A stretch of DNA of 64,000 nucleotides from Mesobacillus foraminis (GTDB taxonomy: Bacteria > Bacillota > Bacilli > Bacillales > Cytobacillaceae), in assembly GCF_004340465.1 (NCBI RefSeq), contig NZ_SLVV01000002.1:1-64000 (forward strand), written 5' to 3'. A program made the translations under genes and the position numbers. The notes below the pieces were generated by a model, which was given only the letters and a program-made list of their open reading frames with translations, ran no database searches and had not been told where the DNA came from. This document shows positions 8,149 to 17,097 of this stretch, piece by piece. Numbering within the stretch: position 1 is the first letter of the stretch; every line of letters starts with the position of its first letter.

Positions 8149-9960
8149 TCAGTATACATCACGCTGATAACGTTTCTGCTGCTGCATGTTTGCAAGATAT
8201 TCTTCCGCTTGTTCAGGACTCATCCCGCCTTCTTTAGCGATGACATCGATCAGTGTCTTATGGACATCATGCGCCATGTTTTTCTCATCGCCGCAGATGT
8301 AGACCACCGCTCCCTCTTCAAGCCATTTATACAGTTCCTTGCTCTGTTCAAGCATACGGTGCTGAACATAAACTTTTTCTTCGCCATCCCTTGAAAAAGC
8401 GACATCCATTCTTGTCAGTACCCCGTCTTTCAGCCATTTTTGCCATTCTGTCTGATAGAGGAAATCCGTTACAAAGTGCTGGTCTCCGAAAAACATCCAG
8501 GATTTCCCTTCCGCTCCGATTTCTTCACGCTCCTGCATAAAGGCACGGAATGGGGCAACGCCTGTTCCTGGACCAACCATGATAATTGGAGTGTCAGGAC
8601 TTTCAGGGAGTTTAAAGTTATCATTATGCTGAATATAAACTGGCACGCTGTCTCCAGGCTGCAGTCGCTCCGCTGCAAAGATGGAGCAGACCCCATTTCG
8701 CTCCCGTCCATGGGACTGGTAGCGGACCGCACCGATTGTCAAGTGAACTTCATCGGGATTAGCATTTAAGCTGCTGGAAATCGAATAGAGCCGAGCAGGC
8801 ATTTTACGGAGAAGGGATACAAACTCTTGTGCAGTCTCCCCCCAAGCTCCGAAATCGCGGACAAAATCAAGCAGATCCCGTCCATCCAGATAAGCTTTGA
8901 CCTGTTCCTCATTGCCAGGTGCCACAAGCTTTTGCAAGTCTTCATTATTTGAAAGCTCAGCCACCTTTTGAAGCAGCGGCTTCGTCAACACTGTTATTTC
9001 ATAGTAAGACGCCAATGCATTCTTTAGTGACCGATCATCTCCCTGCTTAACGGTCACTGTTGCGTCAGGATTCCATTTCAATTCCTCAAGGAGTGCGCCA
9101 ACCAGTACTGGATCATTTTCCGGAAGAACTCCAAGACTGTCACCTGGCTGATAGACAAGGCCAGAACCCTCCAGGGATAGTTCCAGATGGCGTGTTTCTT
9201 TATTGGAGCCGCGTCCATTCAAATTCAGATTTTCGAGCACTTCTGCCTTAAATGGATTTGTTCTGGAAAAAGACGTACCAATCGCTTGCGGAGCAGCCGA
9301 TGACAGTTCTTGAGCTGCACTTCCTCCCTGTCCTTCGTTCAGGCTGCCAATAACACCCTGAAGCCATTCTGCTGCCGGCTCGTCATAATCGAGATCACAG
9401 TCAAAACGCGGATATAGCCTTGTTCCGCCAAGTTCTTCAAGCTTTTTGTCAAAATCCTTCCCTGTCTGGCAGAAAAATTCATAGGAACTGTCCCCCAAAG
9501 CCAAAACTGAAAAATTAAGGTCATCCAGCTTCGGTGCACGCCTTCCATGGAGAAACTCGTGGAATGACAATGCATTATCCGGCGGTTCGCCTTCACCATG
9601 TGTGCTTGCAATAATTAGAAGGTTTTTGACTTTCTTTAAGTTGTTTGGTTTAAAATCGCTCATGGAAGAAAGGGTTACCTGATACCCCTGGGCTTCAAGC
9701 GTCTTGGCAGCATTCTTCGCAAGTCCCTGTGAATTTCCAGTTTGCGACCCAAAAAGGATAGTAACCTCTTTGGATACAGAGTTCCCCGCTGGAACATTTC
9801 CCGGAAGAGCATCAATCCCTCCTGAAAGAGTACCGGACTGGGATGCTGCTAAATAGCCGCTGAGCCAGAACCGCTGCGATTCCGTCAAGGTTGGCAGAAG
9901 GCGGTTAAGGAGCTCTGCCTGCTCCTGATTAAACGGACTGTTCATTACCTGAAGTTGCAA
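8149..9960 (-). CDS. cysJ: assimilatory sulfite reductase (NADPH), flavoprotein alpha subunit
   Basis: The flavoprotein passes NADPH electrons through FAD and FMN to CysI. An FMN-binding flavodoxin domain (FGSQTGNSQGLA, about 70-81) is followed by an FAD domain (RLYSISSS, about 380) and an NADPH domain ending in the C-terminal RDVY. The chosen start is TTG at 9960, which gives MQLQVMNSPF and has GAGGTGG seven bases upstream. The upstream ATG at 9996 has no site. This makes 603 residues, normal for the family. It is the first gene of cysJI, divergent from a LysR gene. Confidence 0.95.
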   Translation of the reverse strand: MQLQVMNSPFNQEQAELLNRLLPTLTESQRFWLSGYLAASQSGTLSGGIDALPGNVPAGNSVSKEVTILFGSQTGNSQGLAKNAAKTLEAQGYQVTLSSMSDFKPNNLKKVKNLLIIASTHGEGEPPDNALSFHEFLHGRRAPKLDDLNFSVLALGDSSYEFFCQTGKDFDKKLEELGGTRLYPRFDCDLDYDEPAAEWLQGVIGSLNEGQGGSAAQELSSAAPQAIGTSFSRTNPFKAEVLENLNLNGRGSNKETRHLELSLEGSGLVYQPGDSLGVLPENDPVLVGALLEELKWNPDATVTVKQGDDRSLKNALASYYEITVLTKPLLQKVAELSNNEDLQKLVAPGNEEQVKAYLDGRDLLDFVRDFGAWGETAQEFVSLLRKMPARLYSISSSLNANPDEVHLTIGAVRYQSHGRERNGVCSIFAAERLQPGDSVPVYIQHNDNFKLPESPDTPIIMVGPGTGVAPFRAFMQEREEIGAEGKSWMFFGDQHFVTDFLYQTEWQKWLKDGVLTRMDVAFSRDGEEKVYVQHRMLEQSKELYKWLEEGAVVYICGDEKNMAHDVHKTLIDVIAKEGGMSPEQAEEYLANMQQQKRYQRDVY

Positions 9961-10262
9961 TGTATCCACCTCACAAAGGAATATAAATCTTATCATACGT
10001 CACGGATAGTTGATGACGGATTCTAACAATTTTTCAAGGTATTTACTCATGTTAAATTGGTTAATATAATCATAGTTTGACAATTCCTATAAGTCAAGTC
10101 GGTTTTAAAGGGACACCCCTTTAAAAACAGCCTATAATTTAATTATCCGGCCCATATTTAATAAAAGTTTTCTAATAAGACTTTACCTAATTTAGAAGCA
10201 TTAGTAAAATACATATTAATTATTTAAACTATTAATATTTCTAATAACAAGGATGTGTTCGT

Positions 10263-11186
10263 TTGTATTATGATGCCTTAAAAACCTTTATCACCTTAGC
10301 TGAGGTGAAAAATTTCACAAAAACTGCGGAACTGCTTCATATCTCGCAGCCAAGTGTTAGCCTGCATATTAAAAACCTTGAAAAGGAATTCCAAACAAAG
10401 CTTTTTCAGCGTTCTCCAAAGTATTTAAAAATCACCCCTACCGGGGAAGTCCTTTATGACCGCGCCAAGCAAATGGTTTCCATTTATGAACAGACACGGC
10501 AAGACATCCTTGAACTTCATCACTCCATCAAAGGGGAACTGAAAATTGGTGCCAGCTTTACCATTGGAGAATACATCCTGCCGGCCGTCCTGTTCGATTT
10601 GCACAAACAATATCCTAAACTTGAGCTGCAGGTAGTCATCGGCAATACCGATGAAATCGTTCAGTCTGTACGACTGTACCAAGTAGATATTGGCTTGATT
10701 GAAGGGCAGACGAACGATCGGGAACTGTCCGTCCATTCGTTCATGAAAGATGAATTGTTTATCGTCTCTTCACCCAGCCACCCACTAGCCCTGCAAAGAA
10801 ATGTGTCGATTGCCGACCTTCAGAACCAGGAGTGGATTACCAGAGAAAACGGATCAGGCACCCGGGAATATTTAAACCATGTAATCCGGTCAAACGGACT
10901 CAAGGCGAAATCCATACTGTCCATAAGCAGCAATCAGGGAATAAAGGAAACAATAATTAAAGGAATGGGGCTTTCTCTTCTATCTCAAAGCGTGATTGAA
11001 CGAGAAGTGGAGTATGGCGAGCTTTCGATTATACGGGTAAAAGACCATTCCTTCACAAGAACATTTTCCTATGTGTATTCACCGGTAATGAGGAACAAGC
11101 AAAATGTCGAAGTCTTTCTAAAATCCCTGAACGGTTCGTTGCCGGCTGCAGTCAAAATTACACCATCCGGAAAAATGGATTCATAA
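10263..11186 (+). CDS. cysL: LysR-type transcriptional activator, CysL-like
   Basis: The 307-residue LysR-family regulator has a winged-helix domain at 1-60 (TKTAELLHISQPSVSLHIKNLE) and an effector-binding domain that starts with KGELKIGASFTIGEYILPAVL. It is transcribed divergently from cysJI. B. subtilis CysL activates cysJI but is not adjacent to it, so the arrangement here supports the assignment. The start is TTG behind AAGGATG. The 300-bp intergenic region is AT-rich and would hold both promoters. A CbbR/YwfK-like regulator with another target remains possible. Confidence 0.82.
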   Translation: MYYDALKTFITLAEVKNFTKTAELLHISQPSVSLHIKNLEKEFQTKLFQRSPKYLKITPTGEVLYDRAKQMVSIYEQTRQDILELHHSIKGELKIGASFTIGEYILPAVLFDLHKQYPKLELQVVIGNTDEIVQSVRLYQVDIGLIEGQTNDRELSVHSFMKDELFIVSSPSHPLALQRNVSIADLQNQEWITRENGSGTREYLNHVIRSNGLKAKSILSISSNQGIKETIIKGMGLSLLSQSVIEREVEYGELSIIRVKDHSFTRTFSYVYSPVMRNKQNVEVFLKSLNGSLPAAVKITPSGKMDS

Positions 11187-11190
11187 ACAA

Positions 11191-11225
11191 AACGGCTCAC
11201 GCTATGCAGCATGAGCCGTTTTTAA
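11191..11225 (+). terminator. terminator of the LysR gene
   Basis: The stem AACGGCTCA (11191-11199) pairs with TGAGCCGTT (11212-11220) and is followed by TTTAAATT. It is immediately downstream of the regulator stop codon. Confidence 0.8.
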
Positions 11226-11243
11226 ATTAATTTTCATGATCCA

Positions 11244-11480
11244 TTAGCAACTTCCCTCATAAAAGTATTTCGATTTATTAATTGCCTGCAGGAGCGTGGA
11301 GCAGGATTTAATATCCCGAAAATCCCGGCCTAAAGCAACTATTGTCTGGGCATTTCAGGTCGTAATCCGCTTAAAACGGCTTTTACCACGAGAAGCCTGT
11401 GAGCGTTTATTAGCTGGAATATTTGATTAGCCACCATCGTATCAACAATCGGCACACCCGATGAATACTTAATAAAGTAC
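11244..11480 (-). pseudogene. decayed RsbR-type STAS domain gene (C-terminal remnant)
   Basis: Read leftward, the frame from about 11480 gives GVPIVDTMVANQIFQ and then VVKAVLSGLRPEMP. These are the hallmark STAS segments of RsbR/RsbS stressosome proteins, including the VDT phospho-threonine context. At 11349-11351 one base appears missing. The reading then continues in another frame as QTIVALGRDFRDIKSC to a natural stop at 11244-11246. Upstream of 11480 the expected N-terminal part of the domain is no longer recognisable, with stops in all likely frames. It lies directly downstream of an intact STAS gene, suggesting a former paralogue pair. Confidence 0.75.
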
Positions 11481-11697
11481 GAAACACAGAGCTTCGAGCT
11501 CCTGCTCAGCGACTCCATAGAAGCAAGCTATCTGGAAGTGCTATTTATCTTGTGCTTCCGTAATTTGGTCTCCAATTGTATATTATAATTCCGATATCTT
11601 TTAACCACTTCTTTTCGTTTGAGATTCATGCTATCACCTATCAAAATCAAGTGCCGTTTCTTTCTTTGGCGTCCTTATGCCTGATGCCTCTCTTTCT

Positions 11698-12717
11698 TCA
11701 GACAATACTTCTTCCCATTTGGCTGAAAGCAAAATGGATTCCATGCTGCAAAGTTTGGAAACAATTAAAATGGGATAAATTAATCGCTGACTGAGTAATG
11801 GAGATGCCGAGTTCCGCTGTAATCCCCACAAGGATGGTTTCCGTTCCTATGAGGGATGCTGCCCTGCCTATCCTTTCAAGAAGGCTGGCTGTATGTTCGC
11901 AAATTTCCTCATCAATTCCTGTCAAATCCAAAATAAGATAATTTGCCTGATACTGTGGAAGATTATTCAGAGTTCTGACAATCAACTGTTCGGAACGGTC
12001 TTCATCGTATTTTCCTATCAATGGTACAACCACTATTCCTTCCAGGACAGGAATGATTGGTGAAGAGAGCCTGTCAACAAGCCCTTTTAATTCTTTGGTC
12101 TTTTCTTCAACTAAAGCCTCAAGTTCTTGAATCTTCTGCGCTTCCTTTTTCCTGGCTAGCTGATGGATATTATCCGAAATTGTAATATCAGAAGGGAAGT
12201 ACTCAATCATGCTGTACTCATGCCCTTCAAGCTGGTGCTGAGTAACTTTATACCAAATATTAGTTCCAAAGAGGCCTGTAAACACACCGGCATAGTGTGC
12301 AGGCAGAAAACTCCCTCCTGCTGTTTTACCCTGGGCAACATTGATTTTATGCTCCCAGCTGTCCTTCATATGAGCAGTCAAAGTCTTAGAATTAAAATCT
12401 AAATCCTTGATGGTCGTGAGTCCCCAGCCCGCGGTTGCATATGTAGCGGTAATCATCTCCGCCGCCTCTGCAACACTGACTTCTTTCATTTTCTCAAAGT
12501 ACTGCCCTACCACGAGTCCCTGCCGGAAACCCGTCGTTTCAAACACTAGGTTCGAGGACTCCTCGCCAGAAATTTCTTCTATAGTGTCAAAAAAAGTTTT
12601 CATCGCCGAAGAAATCCAGAATAGTACCGCGTCATCTCCTTCAAATAAAAATTTCCCTTTTTCCAGGTCCCAACCGAAATTGATCCCCGCAACTGAACAC
12701 TTAGGCATTGTTTCCAA
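11698..12717 (-). CDS. V4R-STAS protein (RsbR-like co-antagonist candidate)
   Basis: The protein has 339 residues. The N-terminal 200 resemble a V4R/XylR-N sensory domain. A coiled-coil linker (about 190-215, KEAQKIQELEALVEEKTKELKG broken across heptads) leads to a C-terminal STAS domain starting SSPIIPVLEGIVVVPL. The STAS core keeps DLTGID, EHTASLL and GITAELG, so the first RsbR phospho-threonine position looks conserved. RsbR paralogues feed environmental signals into the SigmaB stressosome. The start is TTG (or the ATG nine bases later) behind GGAG. The signal sensed is unknown. Confidence 0.82.
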   Translation of the reverse strand: METMPKCSVAGINFGWDLEKGKFLFEGDDAVLFWISSAMKTFFDTIEEISGEESSNLVFETTGFRQGLVVGQYFEKMKEVSVAEAAEMITATYATAGWGLTTIKDLDFNSKTLTAHMKDSWEHKINVAQGKTAGGSFLPAHYAGVFTGLFGTNIWYKVTQHQLEGHEYSMIEYFPSDITISDNIHQLARKKEAQKIQELEALVEEKTKELKGLVDRLSSPIIPVLEGIVVVPLIGKYDEDRSEQLIVRTLNNLPQYQANYLILDLTGIDEEICEHTASLLERIGRAASLIGTETILVGITAELGISITQSAINLSHFNCFQTLQHGIHFAFSQMGRSIV

Positions 12718-12879
12718 GCTTCCATTCTCCTTTTCTCTATGTAAATAAAGTTTTTGTTTAATTAACTAACAGTGCTTCCAGCAGAAGAAAAAAGTTAACT
12801 ACAAAAAATACTTTTACCCACATAAATCACATTCTAAACTTGTAAAATAACGTTTAAGATGTCCCTCCTGCGGCCTGAC

Positions 12880-13422
12880 TTAAAACCGCAGGATAAAAAC
12901 TCCTATGGCAAAGTAAATTGCCGACAAGAGAAAGAGACTCCAGTAGCCCGCTGTCTCCGACCGAATGGGAGACCGATGCTTTGCTGGAACAACTCCTTCC
13001 CCGATCCAGTCAAACAGCCGCGAAAATACCCAATAAAGGGAATAAGAATCCCAATAATCCCAGCCATTTTTGAAATTAATGATGCCTGCATATTCTTTTA
13101 AAAGGACTTCCAGTGTAAAAATGAAGGTTAAGGTCATGAAAAAAAAAGGGAACGTCCTTCTTTTCGGTCGATATCTGACGAGAAACAAGGCTAAAAAGCT
13201 AAAGCTTACAGCTACCACCGGGAGGACATATGGGACAGGAAGAGTAAAGCGATAAAATCCGAGGCAATAAAAAAAGAGGCATAATGAAACCGTAACGAAC
13301 AAGCTAATGATAAGAACGATGCCATAATGAAAAACGCTGTCTCTTAAGATATAAACACAGCCAATACTAGTAATGAAAAAAGTCAATAATAAAATAAGGA
13401 GGTGTACATCCAGCAAACTCAA
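12880..13422 (-). CDS. integral membrane protein, hypothetical
   Basis: This is a 180-residue protein with about five hydrophobic segments and a polar loop near the C-terminus (WDYWDSYSLYWVFSRLFDWIGEG). The open frame runs to 13500, but a TTG at 13422 is preceded by AAAGGAAG at good spacing and gives an N-terminus that begins directly with a transmembrane helix. The arrangement is reminiscent of the CBO0543-type Bacillus membrane proteins, but similarity is too weak to assert. No function is visible. Confidence 0.65.
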   Translation of the reverse strand: MSLLDVHLLILLLTFFITSIGCVYILRDSVFHYGIVLIISLFVTVSLCLFFYCLGFYRFTLPVPYVLPVVAVSFSFLALFLVRYRPKRRTFPFFFMTLTFIFTLEVLLKEYAGIINFKNGWDYWDSYSLYWVFSRLFDWIGEGVVPAKHRSPIRSETAGYWSLFLLSAIYFAIGVFILRF

Positions 13423-13571
13423 TATGGTAACTTCCTTTACTACAAATTTTGAAGCCAATCCATTATTCATTTTTTCTAGAATGGCTTGTTTGCATACCAA
13501 TTAGATAAATTAATTTGTAAAAAAACCTTTGAACTCCGATATCTTCTTCTGCTCTATAGCTTAGGCTTCAT

Positions 13572-13596
13572 GTTTAACAAGGATTTCCACGGGATA
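13572..13596 (+). promoter_or_regulatory. SigmaB-type promoter
   Basis: GTTTAA (13572-13577), a 13-bp spacer and GGGATA (13591-13596) match the SigmaB consensus almost perfectly. The site ends 26 bp before the ATG of the DUF2512 gene, with GGAGG between. Confidence 0.8.
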
Positions 13597-13622
13597 TAGC
13601 TATATCAAAGGAGGCTGATAAA

Positions 13623-13988
13623 ATGGAACATGCAAAAGCTCTTGGAATAAAAGCGCTGATGACACTCGTTATACTTTACCTCGTACTAGGACTGGGGTAC
13701 CAGGCTGATTTCGGAGATGTCTTTATCCTTACACTGCTGCTCGGCGTCATTTCATATATAGCCGGGGACCTGTTTATCCTTCCTAAAGCCGGGAACCTGA
13801 TTGCAACGGTGTCAGATTTTGTACTATCATTCCTAATTATTTGGGGTTTTGGGCTAATGTTAAATATTTCGAATGATAACCTTGTGAGCGGGGCTCTGTT
13901 TTCTGCTCTATTGATTGCACTGGGTGAATGGATGTTTCACAGTTATATGGCTAAAAATATCCTCCATGATTCCAGCAAGGAAATTTAA
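13623..13988 (+). CDS. DUF2512 (YndM-like) membrane protein, copy 1
   Basis: The 121-residue protein has four transmembrane helices. It shares with the second copy at 61755 the pattern KAL.IK.....VLYLVLGL, then GVISYIAGDLFILP, and ends in a helix with GEWMFHSYMAKN. These features identify the DUF2512/YndM family, of unknown function. The ATG follows AAAGGAGG. A SigmaB-type promoter lies directly upstream, which suggests general-stress expression. Confidence 0.88.
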   Translation: MEHAKALGIKALMTLVILYLVLGLGYQADFGDVFILTLLLGVISYIAGDLFILPKAGNLIATVSDFVLSFLIIWGFGLMLNISNDNLVSGALFSALLIALGEWMFHSYMAKNILHDSSKEI

Positions 13989-14025
13989 CAAAGATAAAAA
14001 AAGGATGACCTTTGGCCATCCTCTC

Positions 14026-14078
14026 AGACTGTAGGCAAACTCGATAAAAATTCGATTAGCTCCTACAGTCTTTTTATT
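14026..14078 (+). terminator. terminator after DUF2512 copy 1
   Basis: The stem AGACTGTAGG (14026-14035) pairs with CCTACAGTCT (14062-14071), followed by TTTTATTAT. Inner TCGAT/TTCGA pairing extends the stem. A smaller hairpin (AGGATG/CATCCT) precedes it. Confidence 0.75.
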
Positions 14079-14114
14079 ATGGTTTGTGGATAAAGCAGAC
14101 TGCTAATTTCTGTT

Positions 14115-14219
14115 CCAGCCGCTTCGCGTTCCGTGGGGCTGGAGCCGAACTCTCCGCAGGCTCCTGTGGGGTCACACCTGTTCAGCTGATCCCGCATGAG
14201 TCTGCGCGCCTTCCGCTAA
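14115..14219. repeat. GC-rich dispersed intergenic element (Bacillus type), degenerate
   Basis: This stretch of about 105 bp is much more GC-rich than its surroundings. It carries the phrases CCGCTTCGCGTTCCG, CTCCGCAGGCTCCTGTGGGG and CGCGCCTTCCGCT. These are characteristic of a structured intergenic repeat found in many copies in Bacillaceae genomes. It does not encode a protein and lies in the gene-free spacer between the DUF2512 gene and the aldehyde dehydrogenase gene. It is the only copy I see in this window. Confidence 0.55.
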
Positions 14220-14428
14220 GATCAACAGGTTTTCAAATTAATCTGGCTGTGCAACCATGACTATTCTAAAGTAGATGCTCTCTTCAACCAATTGAATTAC
14301 CTGAATCATGGATCGAATATTGAGCGAAATCAATTGCGCATAACACTTAATGATAACCACATTCATTTCTATAAAGTTAATTCCCTTACATTTCCTGCCT
14401 GAGTGGAAGCAGGGTTTTAGTACCCTTT

Positions 14429-15826
14429 TTATTTAAGCAATCTCCGGATTAATTCCAATTTCTTGTCGGTATAAGGGGGAAACAGGGTCGAGAGGTTTAC
14501 TTTACTGCTTTTTTTCAGGATGCTTTTTTCATGCGAAAAAGCTGTAAAACTGTAATATCCATGGTAGGCTCCAATACCTGAATGTCCAACTCCCCCAAAG
14601 GGCAGTTCCGGGTTGGCCAGATGCGTCACCGTATCATTGATACTGACACCACCCGACGAGACCTCCCTTAACACTTTCTTTTCTGTTTCATCCCTAGAAG
14701 TAAAAAGGTATAGGGCCAGTGGCTTAGACAGTTTTTTGATTGAAGCGATTGCCTTGTCCAAATCTTTATAGGTTAATATCGGCAGGATCGGCCCAAAAAT
14801 TTCATCTTTCATAGACGCTGAATCCCAATCCGCCTCAATGAGTGTAGGCTCAATAAATCTTGTTTCTGGATTTGTCCCACCCCCAAATAAGATTCCGCCT
14901 TGATCCCTCTCTATAATGTTCTTTAATCGAGTGAAATGTTTATCGTTCACAATTCTTCCAAAATCCTTGCTGCTCTCAATATTGTCCCCGAAAAAGCTTT
15001 GTAGAACATTCTTCATTTCTTCCACCAACGTTTTTTTTACAGATTCATGGACCAGCAGATAATCCGGTGCTACACAGGTTTGTCCGGAATTCAAGGTTTT
15101 CCCCCAGATAATCCGGTTTGCTGCAACTCTGATGTCCGCACTTTCATCCACAATAACAGGGCTTTTCCCGCCCAATTCAAGTGTCACGGGCACTAGATTT
15201 TTGGCAGCTGCCTCCATGACTATTTTTCCGACCTGCACACTCCCTGTAAAAAAAATATAATCAAATCGGGAATGAATTAATGATGTATTTGTTTCAATTC
15301 CGCCTTGAACACATCGTATATAGGATGGATCAAAGATTGATTGAATCATTTCCTGAATCACACCAGACACATGTGGAACTGCTTCTGAAGGCTTCAGGAC
15401 AACGCAATTTCCCGCGGCGATAGCTCCAATCATTGGTTCAATCAATAATTGAAAAGGGTAATTGTATGGACCAATAATCAAGACTGTCCCGTAAGGCTCG
15501 TATAGGATCATGCTTTTTGAGGGAAACAGGACAGGCGGTGTTTTCACTTTTTTAGGTTTTGCCCATTTTTTTAGCTGCTTCATGGTATGCCGGATACTGT
15601 TTAAAACAAATCCAATTTCCGAAGTATAAGTTTCAAAAGGATGCTTGCCTAAATCCTTATGAAGGGCTTCGTTCATTTTCTCCTCATATCGCAAGATCCC
15701 TTCCCTTAGCCGGGTTAATTGCTCCAACCGAAAATCCAGCTCCAAAGTCTTATTTGTATCAAAGAACTGGTGATGTTCTGTGAGAATGTGAGTTACATCC
15801 TGCTTCCGCAGTTCTATGCTGCCCAT
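14429..15826 (-). CDS. aldehyde dehydrogenase, class 3 (YwdH-like)
   Basis: The 465-residue enzyme oxidises aliphatic or aromatic aldehydes with NAD(P)+. The general base lies in LELGGKSP (about residue 218) and the catalytic cysteine in NSGQTC (about 252). EIFGPILP and the C-terminal GGVGHSGIG motifs are present. The short length and lack of the N-terminal extension place it with class 3 fatty-aldehyde dehydrogenases such as B. subtilis YwdH. The ATG follows an AGGAAGGA site. No operon partner is evident. Confidence 0.9.
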   Translation of the reverse strand: MGSIELRKQDVTHILTEHHQFFDTNKTLELDFRLEQLTRLREGILRYEEKMNEALHKDLGKHPFETYTSEIGFVLNSIRHTMKQLKKWAKPKKVKTPPVLFPSKSMILYEPYGTVLIIGPYNYPFQLLIEPMIGAIAAGNCVVLKPSEAVPHVSGVIQEMIQSIFDPSYIRCVQGGIETNTSLIHSRFDYIFFTGSVQVGKIVMEAAAKNLVPVTLELGGKSPVIVDESADIRVAANRIIWGKTLNSGQTCVAPDYLLVHESVKKTLVEEMKNVLQSFFGDNIESSKDFGRIVNDKHFTRLKNIIERDQGGILFGGGTNPETRFIEPTLIEADWDSASMKDEIFGPILPILTYKDLDKAIASIKKLSKPLALYLFTSRDETEKKVLREVSSGGVSINDTVTHLANPELPFGGVGHSGIGAYHGYYSFTAFSHEKSILKKSSKVNLSTLFPPYTDKKLELIRRLLK

Positions 15827-16177
15827 TCATTCCTTCCTCCTTTAAATCACGTTCTACACACTTCCTTAAAATAAATTCTTAAAAACTCATTTGAATTTAT
15901 ATTCTCTTCCCTTAGAATATCAACATTTTGCTCTACAAGGAAAAGATAACGGCCTTAGATTTAATTTTAATCATTCTTCTTTGAATTGTTTTCTGCAATT
16001 GGAGTTACGGGATTACAAAAACTTAAATACAGCATGGTAAAAGATCATGAAACTTTATCGGCGGAACAAGAAGTTTGTGACCCTAAATAAACAGGGAAAC
16101 CCCTGCTTAACATTCTCCAGTTAAAGGGAACCATGAAAAAGACCCCGACAGAACCAGGATCTTTCTCAAACTGGATG
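15827..16177. other. gene-free spacer
   Basis: I see no coding region or conserved element in these 350 bp. An imperfect hairpin at 16138-16164 (AAAGA..CC with GG.TCTTT on the leftward strand) may terminate the aldo/keto reductase transcript. Confidence 0.4.
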
Positions 16178-17020
16178 TTAAAAATCAAAATTGTCCGGAT
16201 CTGGACCAACTCGTTCATTTTTATTGAGTCCATCGATCTTTTCCATATCATCGCTGCTCAGTTCAAAGTCAAAGATTGAGGAGTTTTCGATAATCCTGTT
16301 TTCTTTTATGGATTTTGGAATCGTAATGACTCCATTATGAAGATCCCAGCGCAAAATAATCTGTGCCACGGATTTGCCATGTCTAGTGGCAATTCCCTGA
16401 AGTTCAGGGTTATCCAGCAACTGCCCCTGCATCAGAGGTGACCACGCTTCAAGCTGTATATCATGCTCCCTGCAATATTGCTGAAGTTCCTTTTGTGTCA
16501 AACGCGGATGATACTCCACCTGATTAATCACAGGTTTGACGTCTGCAGCTTTTAAGAGATCCTCCAGGTGATGAACCTGAAAGTTGCTGACACCAATTGC
16601 TTTTACTCTTCCCTCTTTATAAATGGCCTCCAATGCCTTCCAGGCCTCTTTATATTTTCCCTTGACCGGCCAGTGAATTAGGTACAAGTCCAGATAGTCC
16701 AGATCGAGCTTCTTTAAGCTTGTCTCATAGGCGGCCAATGTCGATTCATATCCCAGGTCTGAGTTCCATACTTTTGATGTAATGAAAAGGTCCTCTCTCG
16801 AAATTCCGGCTTCTTTCATTCCTTCACGGATTCCCTTTCCTACACCTTCCTCGTTTTGGTATACAGCGGCTGTGTCGATTAGGCGGTAACCATTTTTAAT
16901 AGCGGTTCTTACCGAATGGATCACCTCAGAGCCTTCCTCAACCTTGAATACACCAAGGCCGAACCATGGCATTTTGATTCCATTATTAAGTGTTACAGTA
17001 TCCTGCAGATTTTTTGCCAT
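16178..17020 (-). CDS. ytbE: aldo/keto reductase (YtbE-like)
   Basis: This 280-residue, NADPH-dependent (beta/alpha)8 reductase probably detoxifies reactive aldehydes such as methylglyoxal. The catalytic tetrad is Asp and Tyr in IDTAAVY (about 49-54), Lys in ITSKVW (about 83) and His in YLIHWP (about 116). IPKSIKENRI is the NADPH-phosphate-binding segment. The start is ATG behind a GGAGG-like site. It follows the MFS gene by about 77 bp in the same orientation, reproducing the B. subtilis ytbD-ytbE pair beside a ytcD-type regulator. Small C-terminal differences from YvgN make YtbE the better match. Confidence 0.87.
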   Translation of the reverse strand: MAKNLQDTVTLNNGIKMPWFGLGVFKVEEGSEVIHSVRTAIKNGYRLIDTAAVYQNEEGVGKGIREGMKEAGISREDLFITSKVWNSDLGYESTLAAYETSLKKLDLDYLDLYLIHWPVKGKYKEAWKALEAIYKEGRVKAIGVSNFQVHHLEDLLKAADVKPVINQVEYHPRLTQKELQQYCREHDIQLEAWSPLMQGQLLDNPELQGIATRHGKSVAQIILRWDLHNGVITIPKSIKENRIIENSSIFDFELSSDDMEKIDGLNKNERVGPDPDNFDF

Positions 17021-17097
17021 CTTTAATTTCCTCCAGTAATTTATAAATTTGATTAACGCCAGCCTTTGCCTCTATAGCCTAAGCCAGAGCTTTTTTT

